Of a stretch of 64,000 nucleotides of DNA, positions 1 through 7,674 are shown in pieces (the stretch's first letter is position 1; every line of letters starts with the position of its first letter). A program made the translations under genes and the position numbers. This DNA comes from Streptomyces sp. CBMA29. Lineage in GTDB: Bacteria > Actinomycetota > Actinomycetes > Streptomycetales > Streptomycetaceae. The notes under the pieces are model-generated. The model had not been told where the DNA came from and ran no database searches. It saw nothing but the letters and a program-made list of their open reading frames with translations. Location of the stretch: positions 1 through 64,000 of the forward strand of contig NZ_MECL01000224.1 in the NCBI RefSeq assembly GCF_014596445.1, read 5' to 3'.

Positions 1-1048
1 CGCCCGCCGCGGTGTCGCTGCTGCCGCGCGGCGCGACGACCAGCAGCCGCCGCCGGTCGGCGAAGCGCTTGTCGTGGGCGAGCCGGAAGCCGACCGCGCG
101 GTACTCCTCGGCGAGCCGTCCGCCGCTCTGCCCCTCGGCGAGCAGCGACGCGGGGCCGCTGCCGCGCTGGCGGCGGCCACGCGGCAGAGTGCCGAGCACC
201 GGGGCGCCGAGCGTGCGCGTCACCTCGCCCTCGGAACGGACGGTCGGGTCGAAGACCAGCCTGACCCAGGCGCCCAGCAGGCCGAGCGCGATACCGACAC
301 CGCCGCCGAGGCCGAGCATCATCGGCAGTCCAGGACCCGCGGGGGCCTTGGGCGCCACACCGGGCCTGATGATCGAGCCGGGCGTGGTGTCCAGGGCGCG
401 CAGGCCGCTGATGTTGCCGTTGAGTTCGAGGATGCGCGAGAGCAGGTTGGTCTGCTGTGTGGTCAGGGCGCTGATCACCTGGGCGTTGACGGTGTTGTCG
501 ATCTGCTTGAGCAGGTCGTCGCGCTGCTTGTTCAGCGGGTCGAGCTGGGCCTTGTAGCCATTGACCATCGTGTTGATGGTGGACTTGGTCTGCGCCTGCC
601 GGTTCTCCAGATACGCCTTGGTGAAGGCGTTGACCCACAGCGCGGACTTGGCCGCGTTCCCGGTGCTGCACGTGAAGCGCAGCACGAGGGTGTTGGGCGG
701 GTTGGTGACCTGGAGGCAGTGCTCCATGGCGTCGGACGGCGCCTTGACGATCTTCGCCGCCGCGTCGGAGACGGTGCTGCTGACCGCGGTCTGCCGCTCG
801 GAGCCGATGTCGATGCCCTTGTCGGCGGAGGCGCCGGTGGCGAACGGGTCGACGGTGGCAGCCCTGATCCGTACCTCGCTGGTGGCCGCGTAGGAGTCGG
901 CGCCGGTCAGCGCGAGCCAGGCGCCGCCGAACAGGCCGACCAGCACACCGGCCACGATCAGCGCCCGGTAGCGGATGAGCTGGCGGAACTGGTCGCGGAG
1001 CAGATCCGGTTCGTCCTGCGCCTCGGTGGCGCGCGTCGTGTCGCTCAC
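1..1048 (-). CDS. Wzz/BY-kinase-like polysaccharide chain-length determinant (3' part missing)
   Basis: Read on the minus strand from a GTG at 1048, the protein starts with a short cytoplasmic tail, a membrane segment (about residues 30-48, LIVAGVLVGLFGGAWLAL), a periplasmic-type region with coiled-coil character (NKQRDDLLKQ...), and a second membrane segment (PMMLGLGGGVGIALGLLGAWV). This is the Wzz/chain-length determinant layout. After the second segment comes a cytoplasmic stretch (VTRTLGAPVLGTLPR) typical of Wzz proteins fused to a tyrosine-kinase-like ATPase. The P-loop position reads VAPRGSSDTAA and lacks the GKS/T core, so the ATPase half may be degenerate. The gene runs off the left edge. 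Its GTG overlaps the stop of the upstream glycosyltransferase gene (GTGA, 1045-1048), which indicates translational coupling. It probably controls chain length or export of an exopolysaccharide made with the neighbouring genes. Confidence 0.8.
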   Translation of the reverse strand, partial: MSDTTRATEAQDEPDLLRDQFRQLIRYRALIVAGVLVGLFGGAWLALTGADSYAATSEVRIRAATVDPFATGASADKGIDIGSERQTAVSSTVSDAAAKIVKAPSDAMEHCLQVTNPPNTLVLRFTCSTGNAAKSALWVNAFTKAYLENRQAQTKSTINTMVNGYKAQLDPLNKQRDDLLKQIDNTVNAQVISALTTQQTNLLSRILELNGNISGLRALDTTPGSIIRPGVAPKAPAGPGLPMMLGLGGGVGIALGLLGAWVRLVFDPTVRSEGEVTRTLGAPVLGTLPRGRRQRGSGPASLLAEGQSGGRLAEEYRAVGFRLAHDKRFADRRRLLVVAPRGSSDTAAG

Positions 1049-2361
1049 TTGCCCACTGCCCCCTCGATCTCCCCGGTTCCCCCGGCCGTCCCGGGCTCCC
1101 GGGCCTCCCCGTCCTCAGGAGGCGTCTCGCGGGGCGCCCCCAGCGCCTCCGCGAGCAGTGCGTCGATCCGCGCGAGACCCGCCTCGCGGCTGAGATGCGC
1201 GTCCACGTACTCGGGCCCGCGCGCCCCCAGCGCGTCGGCCCTACCAGGATCATCGGCCAGAGCGCGTACTACGTCCAGCAGTGCACGCGGATCCTCCGGC
1301 GGTACGACGATTCCCGCCTCCGAGCGTTCCACTTCCTGGGCGGTGCCGCCCTCGGCCGCGACGGAGGCGACGACCGGCCGCCCGGCGGCGAAGTAAGAGG
1401 TGAGCTTGGAGGGGATGCTCATGTCGAGCACGGAGGCGCGCTGGGTGACCGCGAGCGCGTCGGCGGCGGCCAGCACGTCGGGGAAGTCGTCGTCATCGGC
1501 GGGCGGCGCGAATTCCAGGTTGGGCAGGCCGCCGGCCAGCGAGCGCAGGTGCTCGCGCTGGTTGCCGTCGCCCATCAGCACCACGCGCAGCGCCGGGTCG
1601 AGGCGTGCGGCCTCGACGAGCACTTCGAGGCCCTGCTTGAGGCCCATGTTCCCGGAGTGCAGCAGCACCGTCTGGCCCGGACGCCAGCCCAGCCTGGCGC
1701 GCATCTCCTCGCGCGGCCTGCTCGGGCGCTTGACGTGCGACCAGTTGGGCACCAGCCGTATTCGCTCCTCGGGCACGCCCATCGCGGCGACCTTGGCGAC
1801 GAAGCTCTCGTGGATGACGCCGACCAGCGTGGCGCGCTTGAGCGCGTACGCCTCCACCGCGCCGGCCGCGGAGGCCGCCCTGCCGCCGCCGCGTATGCCG
1901 CTCTGCGCCGCCGCCGCGCCCATCAGGTCCTGTACGACGGGGATGTACGGGACGCCGTGCCGCCGGGCGATCCGGGCGCCGACCAGGCCGCCGCCGAGGC
2001 TGGGCATCTGGGCGATCACCGCGTCGGGGCGGTCCATCGCGGGCGGTGCGAGCAGGCCGTGGCCGAGCACGGTGGCCTCGAACAGGGCGCGGGTGACGGC
2101 GCTCTGGCGCGGCGGCACGAGGTGCTTGCGGCGGTGCACGCTGACCCCGGCGCGCTCTTCCTCGGTGCGCCACACCCGGGCGTACTCCGGGTCGAGCCGC
2201 CATGCCGGGTAGTGCGGCATACCGGCCAGGACGTGCACCTCGTCGCCGTTCGCCGCCCAGTGCTCGGCGATCTGTGTCGCGTACGGACCGATCCCGGCGT
2301 GCTCGGGCGCGTAATTCGTGGAGACCAGCAGCAGACGGCGGCGCGCGCCGGACTCAGCCAC
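1045..2361 (-). CDS. GT-B family 4 glycosyltransferase (WcaI-like)
   Basis: The 438-residue protein shows the GT4 pattern: an N-terminal Rossmann segment (LLLVSTNYAPEHAGIGPYA) with the Pro/Gly-rich loop of WcaI/GT4 enzymes, and a C-terminal donor-binding domain with VLLHSGNMGLKQGLEVLVEA and a late acidic E-rich loop (AAEGGTAQEVERSEAGIVV). It should transfer a sugar from a nucleotide donor to a lipid-linked or growing polysaccharide at the inner face of the membrane. I chose the GTG at 2361 because AAGGGA lies 7 bases upstream. A GTG at 2427 would add 22 residues of poor composition. It is coupled by a 4-base overlap to the chain-length determinant downstream. The acceptor cannot be told from sequence. 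Confidence 0.85.
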   Translation of the reverse strand: MAESGARRRLLLVSTNYAPEHAGIGPYATQIAEHWAANGDEVHVLAGMPHYPAWRLDPEYARVWRTEEERAGVSVHRRKHLVPPRQSAVTRALFEATVLGHGLLAPPAMDRPDAVIAQMPSLGGGLVGARIARRHGVPYIPVVQDLMGAAAAQSGIRGGGRAASAAGAVEAYALKRATLVGVIHESFVAKVAAMGVPEERIRLVPNWSHVKRPSRPREEMRARLGWRPGQTVLLHSGNMGLKQGLEVLVEAARLDPALRVVLMGDGNQREHLRSLAGGLPNLEFAPPADDDDFPDVLAAADALAVTQRASVLDMSIPSKLTSYFAAGRPVVASVAAEGGTAQEVERSEAGIVVPPEDPRALLDVVRALADDPGRADALGARGPEYVDAHLSREAGLARIDALLAEALGAPRETPPEDGEAREPGTAGGTGEIEGAVGK

Positions 2362-2579
2362 GGAGTGTTCCCTTCCCCCGGCGTCCCCAGACCCCCCAGA
2401 GACCGCCAATGACGAACAAGTGCCCACCCTAGCTGTTCACCAGGAGAGCACACGCCCGCTTACCATCGGTTGTACTTTCGCTAATCGCAGCTTGACCGCA
2501 ACACGGCACGGCTATCGTCTGAGACTCCGCGACGCTGGGGAGCGTCGCACAGTTCACCGTACGACCGGGGGGTCGTTTT

Positions 2580-3038
2580 ATGTCACATCGGGTCGGTTAC
2601 GCGCCTGGGGTCTACGACCTCTTCCACGTGGGGCATCTCAACATCCTGCGGCACGCCCGCAGCCAGTGCGACTACCTGGTCGCGGGCGTCGTCTCGGACG
2701 AGATGGCGCAGCTCGCCAAGGGCCGCAGTCCCGTGGTGCCGCTGGTGGAGCGGCTGGAGATCGTCCGCAGCGTGCGCTTCGTGGACGCGGCCTTCGTCGA
2801 GACGGTGCCGGACAAGCTGGAGACCTGGCAGCAGGTCCGTTTCGACGTGCTGTTCAAGGGCGACGACTGGCGCGGTACGGACAAGGGCCGCCGTCTGGAG
2901 CGGGACTTCGCCACGGTGGGCGTGGAGATCGTCTACTTCCCGTACACCGTGCACACGTCGAGCACCCAGCTCCGCAAGGCGCTCGACGTGCTGACCGAGC
3001 CGGTTCAGCCCTCGGTCAGACCCTCCGAAGCTCTCTGA
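2580..3038 (+). CDS. glycerol-3-phosphate cytidylyltransferase-like nucleotidyltransferase (TagD family)
   Basis: The 152-residue protein has the cytidylyltransferase signature in order: G-V-Y-D-L-F-H-V-G-H near the N-terminus (HxGH, binds CTP phosphates), KGRSPVVPLVERLEIV (Lys and Arg contact the substrate), and a late HTSSTQLR resembling the ISTS(T)xLR motif. It should activate a phospho-alcohol such as glycerol-3-phosphate as the CDP derivative. The length matches compact TagD-type enzymes. A run of six G sits 7 bases before the ATG. Its 3' end overlaps by 23 bp the convergent CDP-alcohol phosphotransferase gene, and the pairing suggests that one makes and the other uses a CDP-alcohol. The exact alcohol is not determinable. 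Confidence 0.88.
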   Translation: MSHRVGYAPGVYDLFHVGHLNILRHARSQCDYLVAGVVSDEMAQLAKGRSPVVPLVERLEIVRSVRFVDAAFVETVPDKLETWQQVRFDVLFKGDDWRGTDKGRRLERDFATVGVEIVYFPYTVHTSSTQLRKALDVLTEPVQPSVRPSEAL

Positions 3039-3969
3039 ACCACTTGGTGAGGAAGGCCGCGAGGAAGAGCGCGTGCACGGCGAAGAGGACCAGGTATCCG
3101 GTCCTGAAGGCGCTCTGGCTGCCGAGCAGCAGGAAGACCAGGCAGAAGACGCCGTAGTCGACGGGCAGCAGGGCGACCGCGCGCAGCCGTGAGGGCGGCG
3201 CGGTCGCCGCCCCCTGACTCTTCGGTTCCTTCGGCTTGAGCTTGTCGGTGAGCAGGCCGCCGAAGAAGATCAGGACGGCGGCGAACTGGAAGCCCAGCGG
3301 CAGCAGCAGCCAGCCGTCGCCCGGCAGGTCGAAGTGCCGGTAGAAGGTGATCAGTACGGCCGCGTGCACGGCGGTGATCTTCGCGCAGTCCACGACGTGG
3401 TCGAGCCACTCCCCCGCCGGGCTGCCCGCCCCGAGCAGCCGGGCGAGCTGCCCGTCGGCGGAGTCGAAGGCGAAGCCGACCACCAGGCCCGCCCACACGG
3501 CGAGGGCCAGCGGCCACGAGGGGCGGCCGAGCGCGAGCGCGGCGACGGCCGCGCCGCTGAACACGGCGCTGACCAGGGTCACCTGATTGGGCGTCAGTCC
3601 GATCCGGTACGCCCCGGCGGCCAGCACCCGGCCGACCGGCCGGTTCACGTAACGGGAGTAGAGCGACACGCCCTTGGCGGTCTTCTGCGCGGCGCGCAGC
3701 CGCCGTACGGCGGTCAGGAATCCGGCGTCGCGGACGGGCGCGGTAAGCGTGCCGCGCGCTGTCCCGGCGGCCGTAGCGGAACCCGTACCGGGCGCCGTAT
3801 CCACCGCCGCGCCGTCGTCCGCACCCGGCGTCGTCCCGCCGCCGACACCGCTGCCCGCACCGCTGCCCGCACCGCTGCCCGCACCAATACCGGCACCGTC
3901 GTCCGTCCCGGCGGTCGTCCCCGCCGTTGTCTCGGCCACGCAGCCCCCCACGCACCTCTTCGCGGTCAC
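3016..3969 (-). CDS. CDP-alcohol phosphatidyltransferase family membrane protein
   Basis: The complete family signature D-G-x2-A-R-x8-G-x3-D-x3-D is present (DGQLARLLGAGSPAGEWLDH and the Asp four residues on), giving the metal-binding aspartates. Several hydrophobic segments follow (VTLVSAVFSGAAVAALAL, WLLLPLGFQFAAVLIFFGGLL, ALLPVDYGVFCLVFLLL). It moves a phospho-alcohol from a CDP-alcohol to an acceptor within the membrane. The first 85 or so residues are low-complexity, Gly/Ala/Thr-rich, and encoded partly by a 12-bp tandem repeat. A GTG at 3939, just after six G, is an equally plausible start and would remove 10 residues. The neighbouring cytidylyltransferase is its likely supplier. The product could be a phospholipid head group or a polymer decoration. 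Confidence 0.85.
   Translation of the reverse strand: MTAKRCVGGCVAETTAGTTAGTDDGAGIGAGSGAGSGAGSGVGGGTTPGADDGAAVDTAPGTGSATAAGTARGTLTAPVRDAGFLTAVRRLRAAQKTAKGVSLYSRYVNRPVGRVLAAGAYRIGLTPNQVTLVSAVFSGAAVAALALGRPSWPLALAVWAGLVVGFAFDSADGQLARLLGAGSPAGEWLDHVVDCAKITAVHAAVLITFYRHFDLPGDGWLLLPLGFQFAAVLIFFGGLLTDKLKPKEPKSQGAATAPPSRLRAVALLPVDYGVFCLVFLLLGSQSAFRTGYLVLFAVHALFLAAFLTKWFRELRRV
3847..3882. repeat. 12-bp tandem repeat (3 copies) inside the CDP-alcohol transferase gene
   Basis: The unit ACCGCTGCCCGC occurs three times in direct succession. On the coding strand it encodes the Gly-Ser-Gly-Ala run of the N-terminal linker. Confidence 0.85.
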
Positions 3970-4120
3970 CCGCGGTCCACCCCCCGGTCACCGCGGCGCG
4001 GTGCCTTCGTCGGCCCATAATGGCAGGCGGCCCAGCGGACTGACTCATCCGTGCGACTCCGCGCGACGCGGGCCCGGTGACATGAGCCGAATACGGCGTT
4101 ACGTCATAAAGTAATGCCCG

Positions 4121-4927
4121 ATGTCCATCTCCCGCCGAAATCTGCTGCAAGTGACCGCGTCCGGGGCGCTGCTGGCCGGGTGCTCCGAAGGCCGTCCGTC
4201 CGGCGCCGCACCCGCCCCCGCGCCCGGCGCCGCGTCCTCGCCGTCCGCCGCCTACCGCTCTCCCTCTCCCTCTCCCGCCGAGCCGTCCCCGTCGGGCGCC
4301 ACGTCCGCGCCGCCGCTGCCGTCCGGGCTGCCCGACCAGATCGAGCACGGCCCGCGCGACCGCGAGCGGCTCGCCCTCACCTTCCACGGCCAGGGCGAAC
4401 CGGCGCTGGCCACCGCGCTGCTGGCCGAGGCGGAGAAGGCCGGGGCGCGGGTCACCGTGCTCGCGGTCGGCGCCTGGCTCGACACGTATCCGCGGCTCGC
4501 CCGCCGGATTCTGGACGGCGGCCACGAACTGGGCAACCACACCCAGACGCACGGCGACATCGGCGCGATGGACGCCGCCGCGGCCACGGCGGAGATCGAG
4601 GGCTGCGCCCGGCGGCTGACCGAGCTCACGGGCTCGCGGGGCCGCTGGTTCCGTCCGTCCCAGGCGCGGATGGCGACCCCGCTGGTGGTGGGCCTCGCCC
4701 GCAAGGCGGGTTACCCGCACGTGCTGTCGTACGACGTCGACCCGCTCGACTACACCGACCCGGGGGCCGACCGGGTGCGCGCAGCGGTGGCCGCCCAGGC
4801 CCGCGCGGGCTCGGTGGTCTCCCTGCACTTCGGGCACCCCGGCACGGTCGCCGCGCTGCCCGGGATCCTCGACGACCTGCACCGCCGGGGCCTCCGCGCG
4901 GTCACGACCTCGGAGCTGCTGACCTGA
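4121..4927 (+). CDS. NodB-fold (CE4) polysaccharide deacetylase-like lipoprotein with altered active site
   Basis: The N-terminus SRRNLLQVTASGALLAGC combines a twin-arginine signal with a lipobox, so it is probably Tat-exported and lipid-anchored. A Pro/Ser/Ala linker to about residue 85 precedes a NodB domain with LALTFHGQGEP (motif 1), GNHTQTHGDI (motif 2, H-x3-H intact), RWFRPS (motif 3) and VVSLHFGHPG (motif 5). Motif 1 should be TFDDGP: both the catalytic-base Asp and the metal-ligand Asp are replaced, and the motif-5 LHD is LHFGH. Catalysis by the usual CE4 mechanism is therefore doubtful. No clear ribosome binding site precedes the ATG. TAAAGT ends 8 bases upstream, so the mRNA may be leaderless. 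The stop shares one base with the next start (TGATG), so the two lipoproteins are co-translated. Confidence 0.85.
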   Translation: MSISRRNLLQVTASGALLAGCSEGRPSGAAPAPAPGAASSPSAAYRSPSPSPAEPSPSGATSAPPLPSGLPDQIEHGPRDRERLALTFHGQGEPALATALLAEAEKAGARVTVLAVGAWLDTYPRLARRILDGGHELGNHTQTHGDIGAMDAAAATAEIEGCARRLTELTGSRGRWFRPSQARMATPLVVGLARKAGYPHVLSYDVDPLDYTDPGADRVRAAVAAQARAGSVVSLHFGHPGTVAALPGILDDLHRRGLRAVTTSELLT

Positions 4928-6204
4928 TGCGCCGCATCCCGTTCCGTTCCCCGCACCCGGCCCCCGGCCACTCCCGCCCGTCCACGGTCTCCGCCCGCAC
5001 GCTCCTCGTGGCGGGCGCCGCCACCGTCGCCGTACTCGCGGGCAGTGTGCTCACCGCGGGCTGCGGTACGACGACCGCGGGCGGGCACGCGCACGCGACC
5101 GCCTCCGCCAGGGCCGCCGAAGCCGCGGCCGGGGCGACACCGCGGTCCGCGCCGCGCGTCCCGGCCGCCGCGCAGGGCCTGCCGGGCATGCCGCCGCTGC
5201 TCGACCCGAAGGACGTCTACGCCGCCGACCGGCCGAACGCCCTGTCCCCCGTGGTGCGGAACTTCCCTTCGCGGGTCTATGTGCCGAACAGCGACTCCAA
5301 CACGGTCTCGGTCATCGACCCGAAGACGTACAAGGTCATCAAGACCATCCCGGTCGGCGAGCAGCCGCAGCACGTGGTGCCGTCGTGGGACCTGAAGACG
5401 CTGTGGGTCAACAACGACGTCGGCAACACCCTCACCCCGCTCGACCCGGCCACCGGCAAGGCGGGCCCGACGGTCGACGTGCACGACCCGTACAACCTGT
5501 ACTTCACGCCGGACGGCAAGTACGCGGTGGTGATGGCGTCGCTCGACCGCGAGCTGGTCTTCCGTGACGCGCACACCATGGCGGTCAAGAAGACCGTGCC
5601 GGTGAGCTGTTACGGCGTGAACCACGCGGACTTCTCACCCGATGGCCGGTACTTCATCGTCTCCTGCGAGTTCTCCGGCGAGCTGCTGAAGGTCGACACG
5701 GAGCAGATGAAGATCGTCGGCCAGCAGCGGCTGCCGTTCGAGGGCGCGATGCCGCAGGACGTGAAGATCTCGCCGGACGGCAAGACCTGGTACATCGCCG
5801 ACATGATGGCCGACGGCGTGTGGGTGATGAACGGCGACACCTTCTCCAAGCCGACGCTGCTGCGCACCGGCAAGGGCGCGCACGGCCTGTACGTCTCGCG
5901 CGACTCGAAGGTGATGTACATCTCCAACCGCGGCGAGGGCTCGGTCTCGCTGCTCGACTTCGCCACCGGCAAGCTGGTCCGCAAGTGGCACATCGAGGGC
6001 GGCGGCAGCCCCGACATGGGCGGGGTGTCCGCGGACGGCAAGGTGCTGTGGCTGTCCGGGCGGTACGACGGCGAGGTGTACGCGATCGACACCGCCGACG
6101 GGCGCACCCTGGCGAAGATCCCGGTCGGCTCGGGACCGCACGGCCTGGCCGTCTACCCGCAGCCGGGCCGCTACTCGCTCGGCCACACCGGCATCTTCCG
6201 CTGA
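4927..6204 (+). CDS. secreted YVTN/NHL-type beta-propeller lipoprotein
   Basis: The 425-residue product has a basic N-terminus, a hydrophobic segment and a lipobox-like LTAGC (around residue 49), then a His/Ala-rich linker and a seven-bladed-type propeller. Blades are visible as repeated units: RVYVPNSDSNTVSVIDPKTY, LWVNNDVGNTLTPLDPATG, GKYAVVMASLDRELVFRD, GRYFIVSCEFSGELLKVD, GKTWYIADMMADGVWVMN, KVMYISNRGEGSVSLLDFAT and VLWLSGRYDGEVYAIDTADG. No enzymatic residues are recognisable. Such proteins usually bind ligands or partner proteins on the surface. Its ATG overlaps the preceding CE4-like gene by one base, so the two probably act together on the cell wall or an extracellular polymer. Confidence 0.85.
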   Translation: MRRIPFRSPHPAPGHSRPSTVSARTLLVAGAATVAVLAGSVLTAGCGTTTAGGHAHATASARAAEAAAGATPRSAPRVPAAAQGLPGMPPLLDPKDVYAADRPNALSPVVRNFPSRVYVPNSDSNTVSVIDPKTYKVIKTIPVGEQPQHVVPSWDLKTLWVNNDVGNTLTPLDPATGKAGPTVDVHDPYNLYFTPDGKYAVVMASLDRELVFRDAHTMAVKKTVPVSCYGVNHADFSPDGRYFIVSCEFSGELLKVDTEQMKIVGQQRLPFEGAMPQDVKISPDGKTWYIADMMADGVWVMNGDTFSKPTLLRTGKGAHGLYVSRDSKVMYISNRGEGSVSLLDFATGKLVRKWHIEGGGSPDMGGVSADGKVLWLSGRYDGEVYAIDTADGRTLAKIPVGSGPHGLAVYPQPGRYSLGHTGIFR

Positions 6205-6284
6205 ACGGCCTTACGTGCGTCGTCCGTTGAACACCCGCACGGGCGACCTGCGGTGAACGGCCGGACGGGCGGCCTGCGGTGAAC

Positions 6285-6303
6285 GGGCCCGCTAAACGGG
6301 CCC
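6285..6303. terminator. convergent hairpin terminator
   Basis: GGGCCCG and CGGGCCC form a perfect 7-bp stem around the loop CTAAA, between the end of the propeller gene and the end of the convergent serine hydrolase gene. The TAG stop of the hydrolase lies in the loop. There is no U-tract, as is common in high-GC actinobacteria. Confidence 0.6.
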
Positions 6304-7392
6304 CGCTGCTTCGGCCTTGAGGATCGCCCTGGCCAGTCCGGTCGCGGCGGCGGCGCGCGGCGCGCTGCCGTCGCGCCAGGTCCTGGTCGGGTGCACGGAG
6401 TTGGCGAGCAGCACGAGGAAGCTGTCGCTCTCCGGGTCGACCACGAGGCTCGTGCCGGTGAAACCGGTGTGCCCGTACGCGCCGCGCCCGGCCAACTCGC
6501 CCATGAACCACGCCTGGTCGGTCTCGAAGCCGCCCCAGGGCCCGCCCCGGTCGAGCAGCGCCCGGCAGAACAGCGCCAGGTCCCAGGCCGTCGAGAACAG
6601 CCCGGCGTGCCCGCTGACCCCGCCCATCGCGTACGCGTTCTCGTCGTGCACGCTCCCGCGCACCATGCCGCGGTCGAGCCTGCCCCACGGCCGCCGCTGG
6701 TCCTCGGTGGCCGCGATCCGCGACAGCGCGGCGGACGGCGGGTTGAAGCCGGTGTCGAGCATGCCGAGGGGGCCGGTGACCTCCTCGCTGATCAGCACCG
6801 CGAGCGGGCGTCCCGTGGCGGCCTCCAGCGCGTACTGGACCGCGACGAGGTTCAGGTCGGAGTAGACCCGCAGGGTGCCCGGCGGGTGCACCGGCTCCTC
6901 GTCCCACAGCATCCGCGCCCGGCCCCGCGCCGTCGGCCGGTCGTAGAAGGGCAGTTCGGGGCGGAGGCCCGAGGTGTGGTCGAGGAGCTGCCGTACGGTG
7001 ATCGCGCCCTTGCCCGCAGCGCCGAACTCCGGCACGTACGCGGCGACCTCGCGGTCCTGGTCGAGGTGGGCAGCGGCGACGGTGGCCGTGAAGAGCTTGG
7101 TGAGCGAGGCCAGGTCGAAGACGGTGTCCTCGCGCATCGGCACCCACCGCTCGCGCGGCAGCTCGACGCCGACGTCCGCGCTCTCGTCGTACGCGCCGTA
7201 GCGCACCGCCCAGCCGACCGCCTCGTGCAACGCGACGGTCCTGCCCCGGCCGGCCAGCACGACGGCGCCCGCGCACCAGGGGTGCGCGGGCGCCGGGCGC
7301 GTGTACGCGGCCAGCGCGGGGACGATACGGCTCAGTTCTGCGGCGTCGAGACCCGCCTCAGGGCAGGTACCTCTCGACAGCGGCGGCGCCAT
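6292..7392 (-). CDS. serine hydrolase, class C beta-lactamase / penicillin-binding-protein-like fold
   Basis: The 366-residue protein carries S-L-T-K (SxxK nucleophile and base, after VFDLA), a Y-S-D-L-N element at the YxN position, and HTGFTGT as the KTG-equivalent HTG triad. Family landmarks ITVRQLLDHTSGL and GPLGM are present. There is no obvious signal peptide, so it is probably cytoplasmic or exported by an unusual route. I take the ATG at 7392, preceded by GGAGG three bases away. An upstream ATG at 7443 would overlap the preceding gene further. It overlaps the 3' end of the small gene 7358-7627 by 35 bp, suggesting coupled expression. Substrates of such enzymes range from peptidoglycan fragments to esters and cannot be inferred here. 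Confidence 0.88.
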   Translation of the reverse strand: MAPPLSRGTCPEAGLDAAELSRIVPALAAYTRPAPAHPWCAGAVVLAGRGRTVALHEAVGWAVRYGAYDESADVGVELPRERWVPMREDTVFDLASLTKLFTATVAAAHLDQDREVAAYVPEFGAAGKGAITVRQLLDHTSGLRPELPFYDRPTARGRARMLWDEEPVHPPGTLRVYSDLNLVAVQYALEAATGRPLAVLISEEVTGPLGMLDTGFNPPSAALSRIAATEDQRRPWGRLDRGMVRGSVHDENAYAMGGVSGHAGLFSTAWDLALFCRALLDRGGPWGGFETDQAWFMGELAGRGAYGHTGFTGTSLVVDPESDSFLVLLANSVHPTRTWRDGSAPRAAAATGLARAILKAEAAGPV

Positions 7393-7627
7393 GTTCCTCC
7401 AGTGCTCTGCGGGCCTTCTCGATCCGTTCCGGCGTGGGCTCACGGCCGGAGAGCAGTACCAGGTCCTCCGGGCTCACCGAGCCGTCGGCCGCCCCCTCCG
7501 CGCCCGTGTGCAGGGAGCTGTCGGCGCTCTTGAACGCCCATGTGCGCGCGTCGTCGCCAGGCTCGGCGAGCCGGTCGGTACGCGCGCCCACGCTCTGGCC
7601 GGGGCTCTCGTCCGCGGTATCGGACAT
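7358..7627 (-). CDS. small acidic hypothetical protein
   Basis: This 89-residue protein has an acidic, Ser/Gly-rich N-terminal half and a helical C-terminal half (TPERIEKARRALEEHGAAAVERYL). It has no cysteine, membrane segment or known motif. AGGAGG lies upstream of the ATG. It is upstream of and overlaps the serine hydrolase, so it is probably co-expressed with it. I do not recognise the family. Confidence 0.6.
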   Translation of the reverse strand: MSDTADESPGQSVGARTDRLAEPGDDARTWAFKSADSSLHTGAEGAADGSVSPEDLVLLSGREPTPERIEKARRALEEHGAAAVERYLP

Positions 7628-7650
7628 CGCATCCTCCTGATGGCCCGCGC

Positions 7651-7674
7651 CGTGATCCGCCGGACAGGCCCTAG
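7651..7674. repeat. 24-bp dispersed repeat, copy 1 (contains a stop codon)
   Basis: The sequence starting CGTGATCCGCC and ending GGCCCTAG is identical to 42058-42081. In both places its last bases are the TAG stop of a minus-strand gene, here that of the Bcr/CflA transporter. Confidence 0.85.

Noticed and set aside
3005-4882. 625-codon minus-strand frame
   Set aside because: It overlaps the CDP-alcohol transferase and the CE4-like gene in a wrong frame, and is Arg-rich with no motif.
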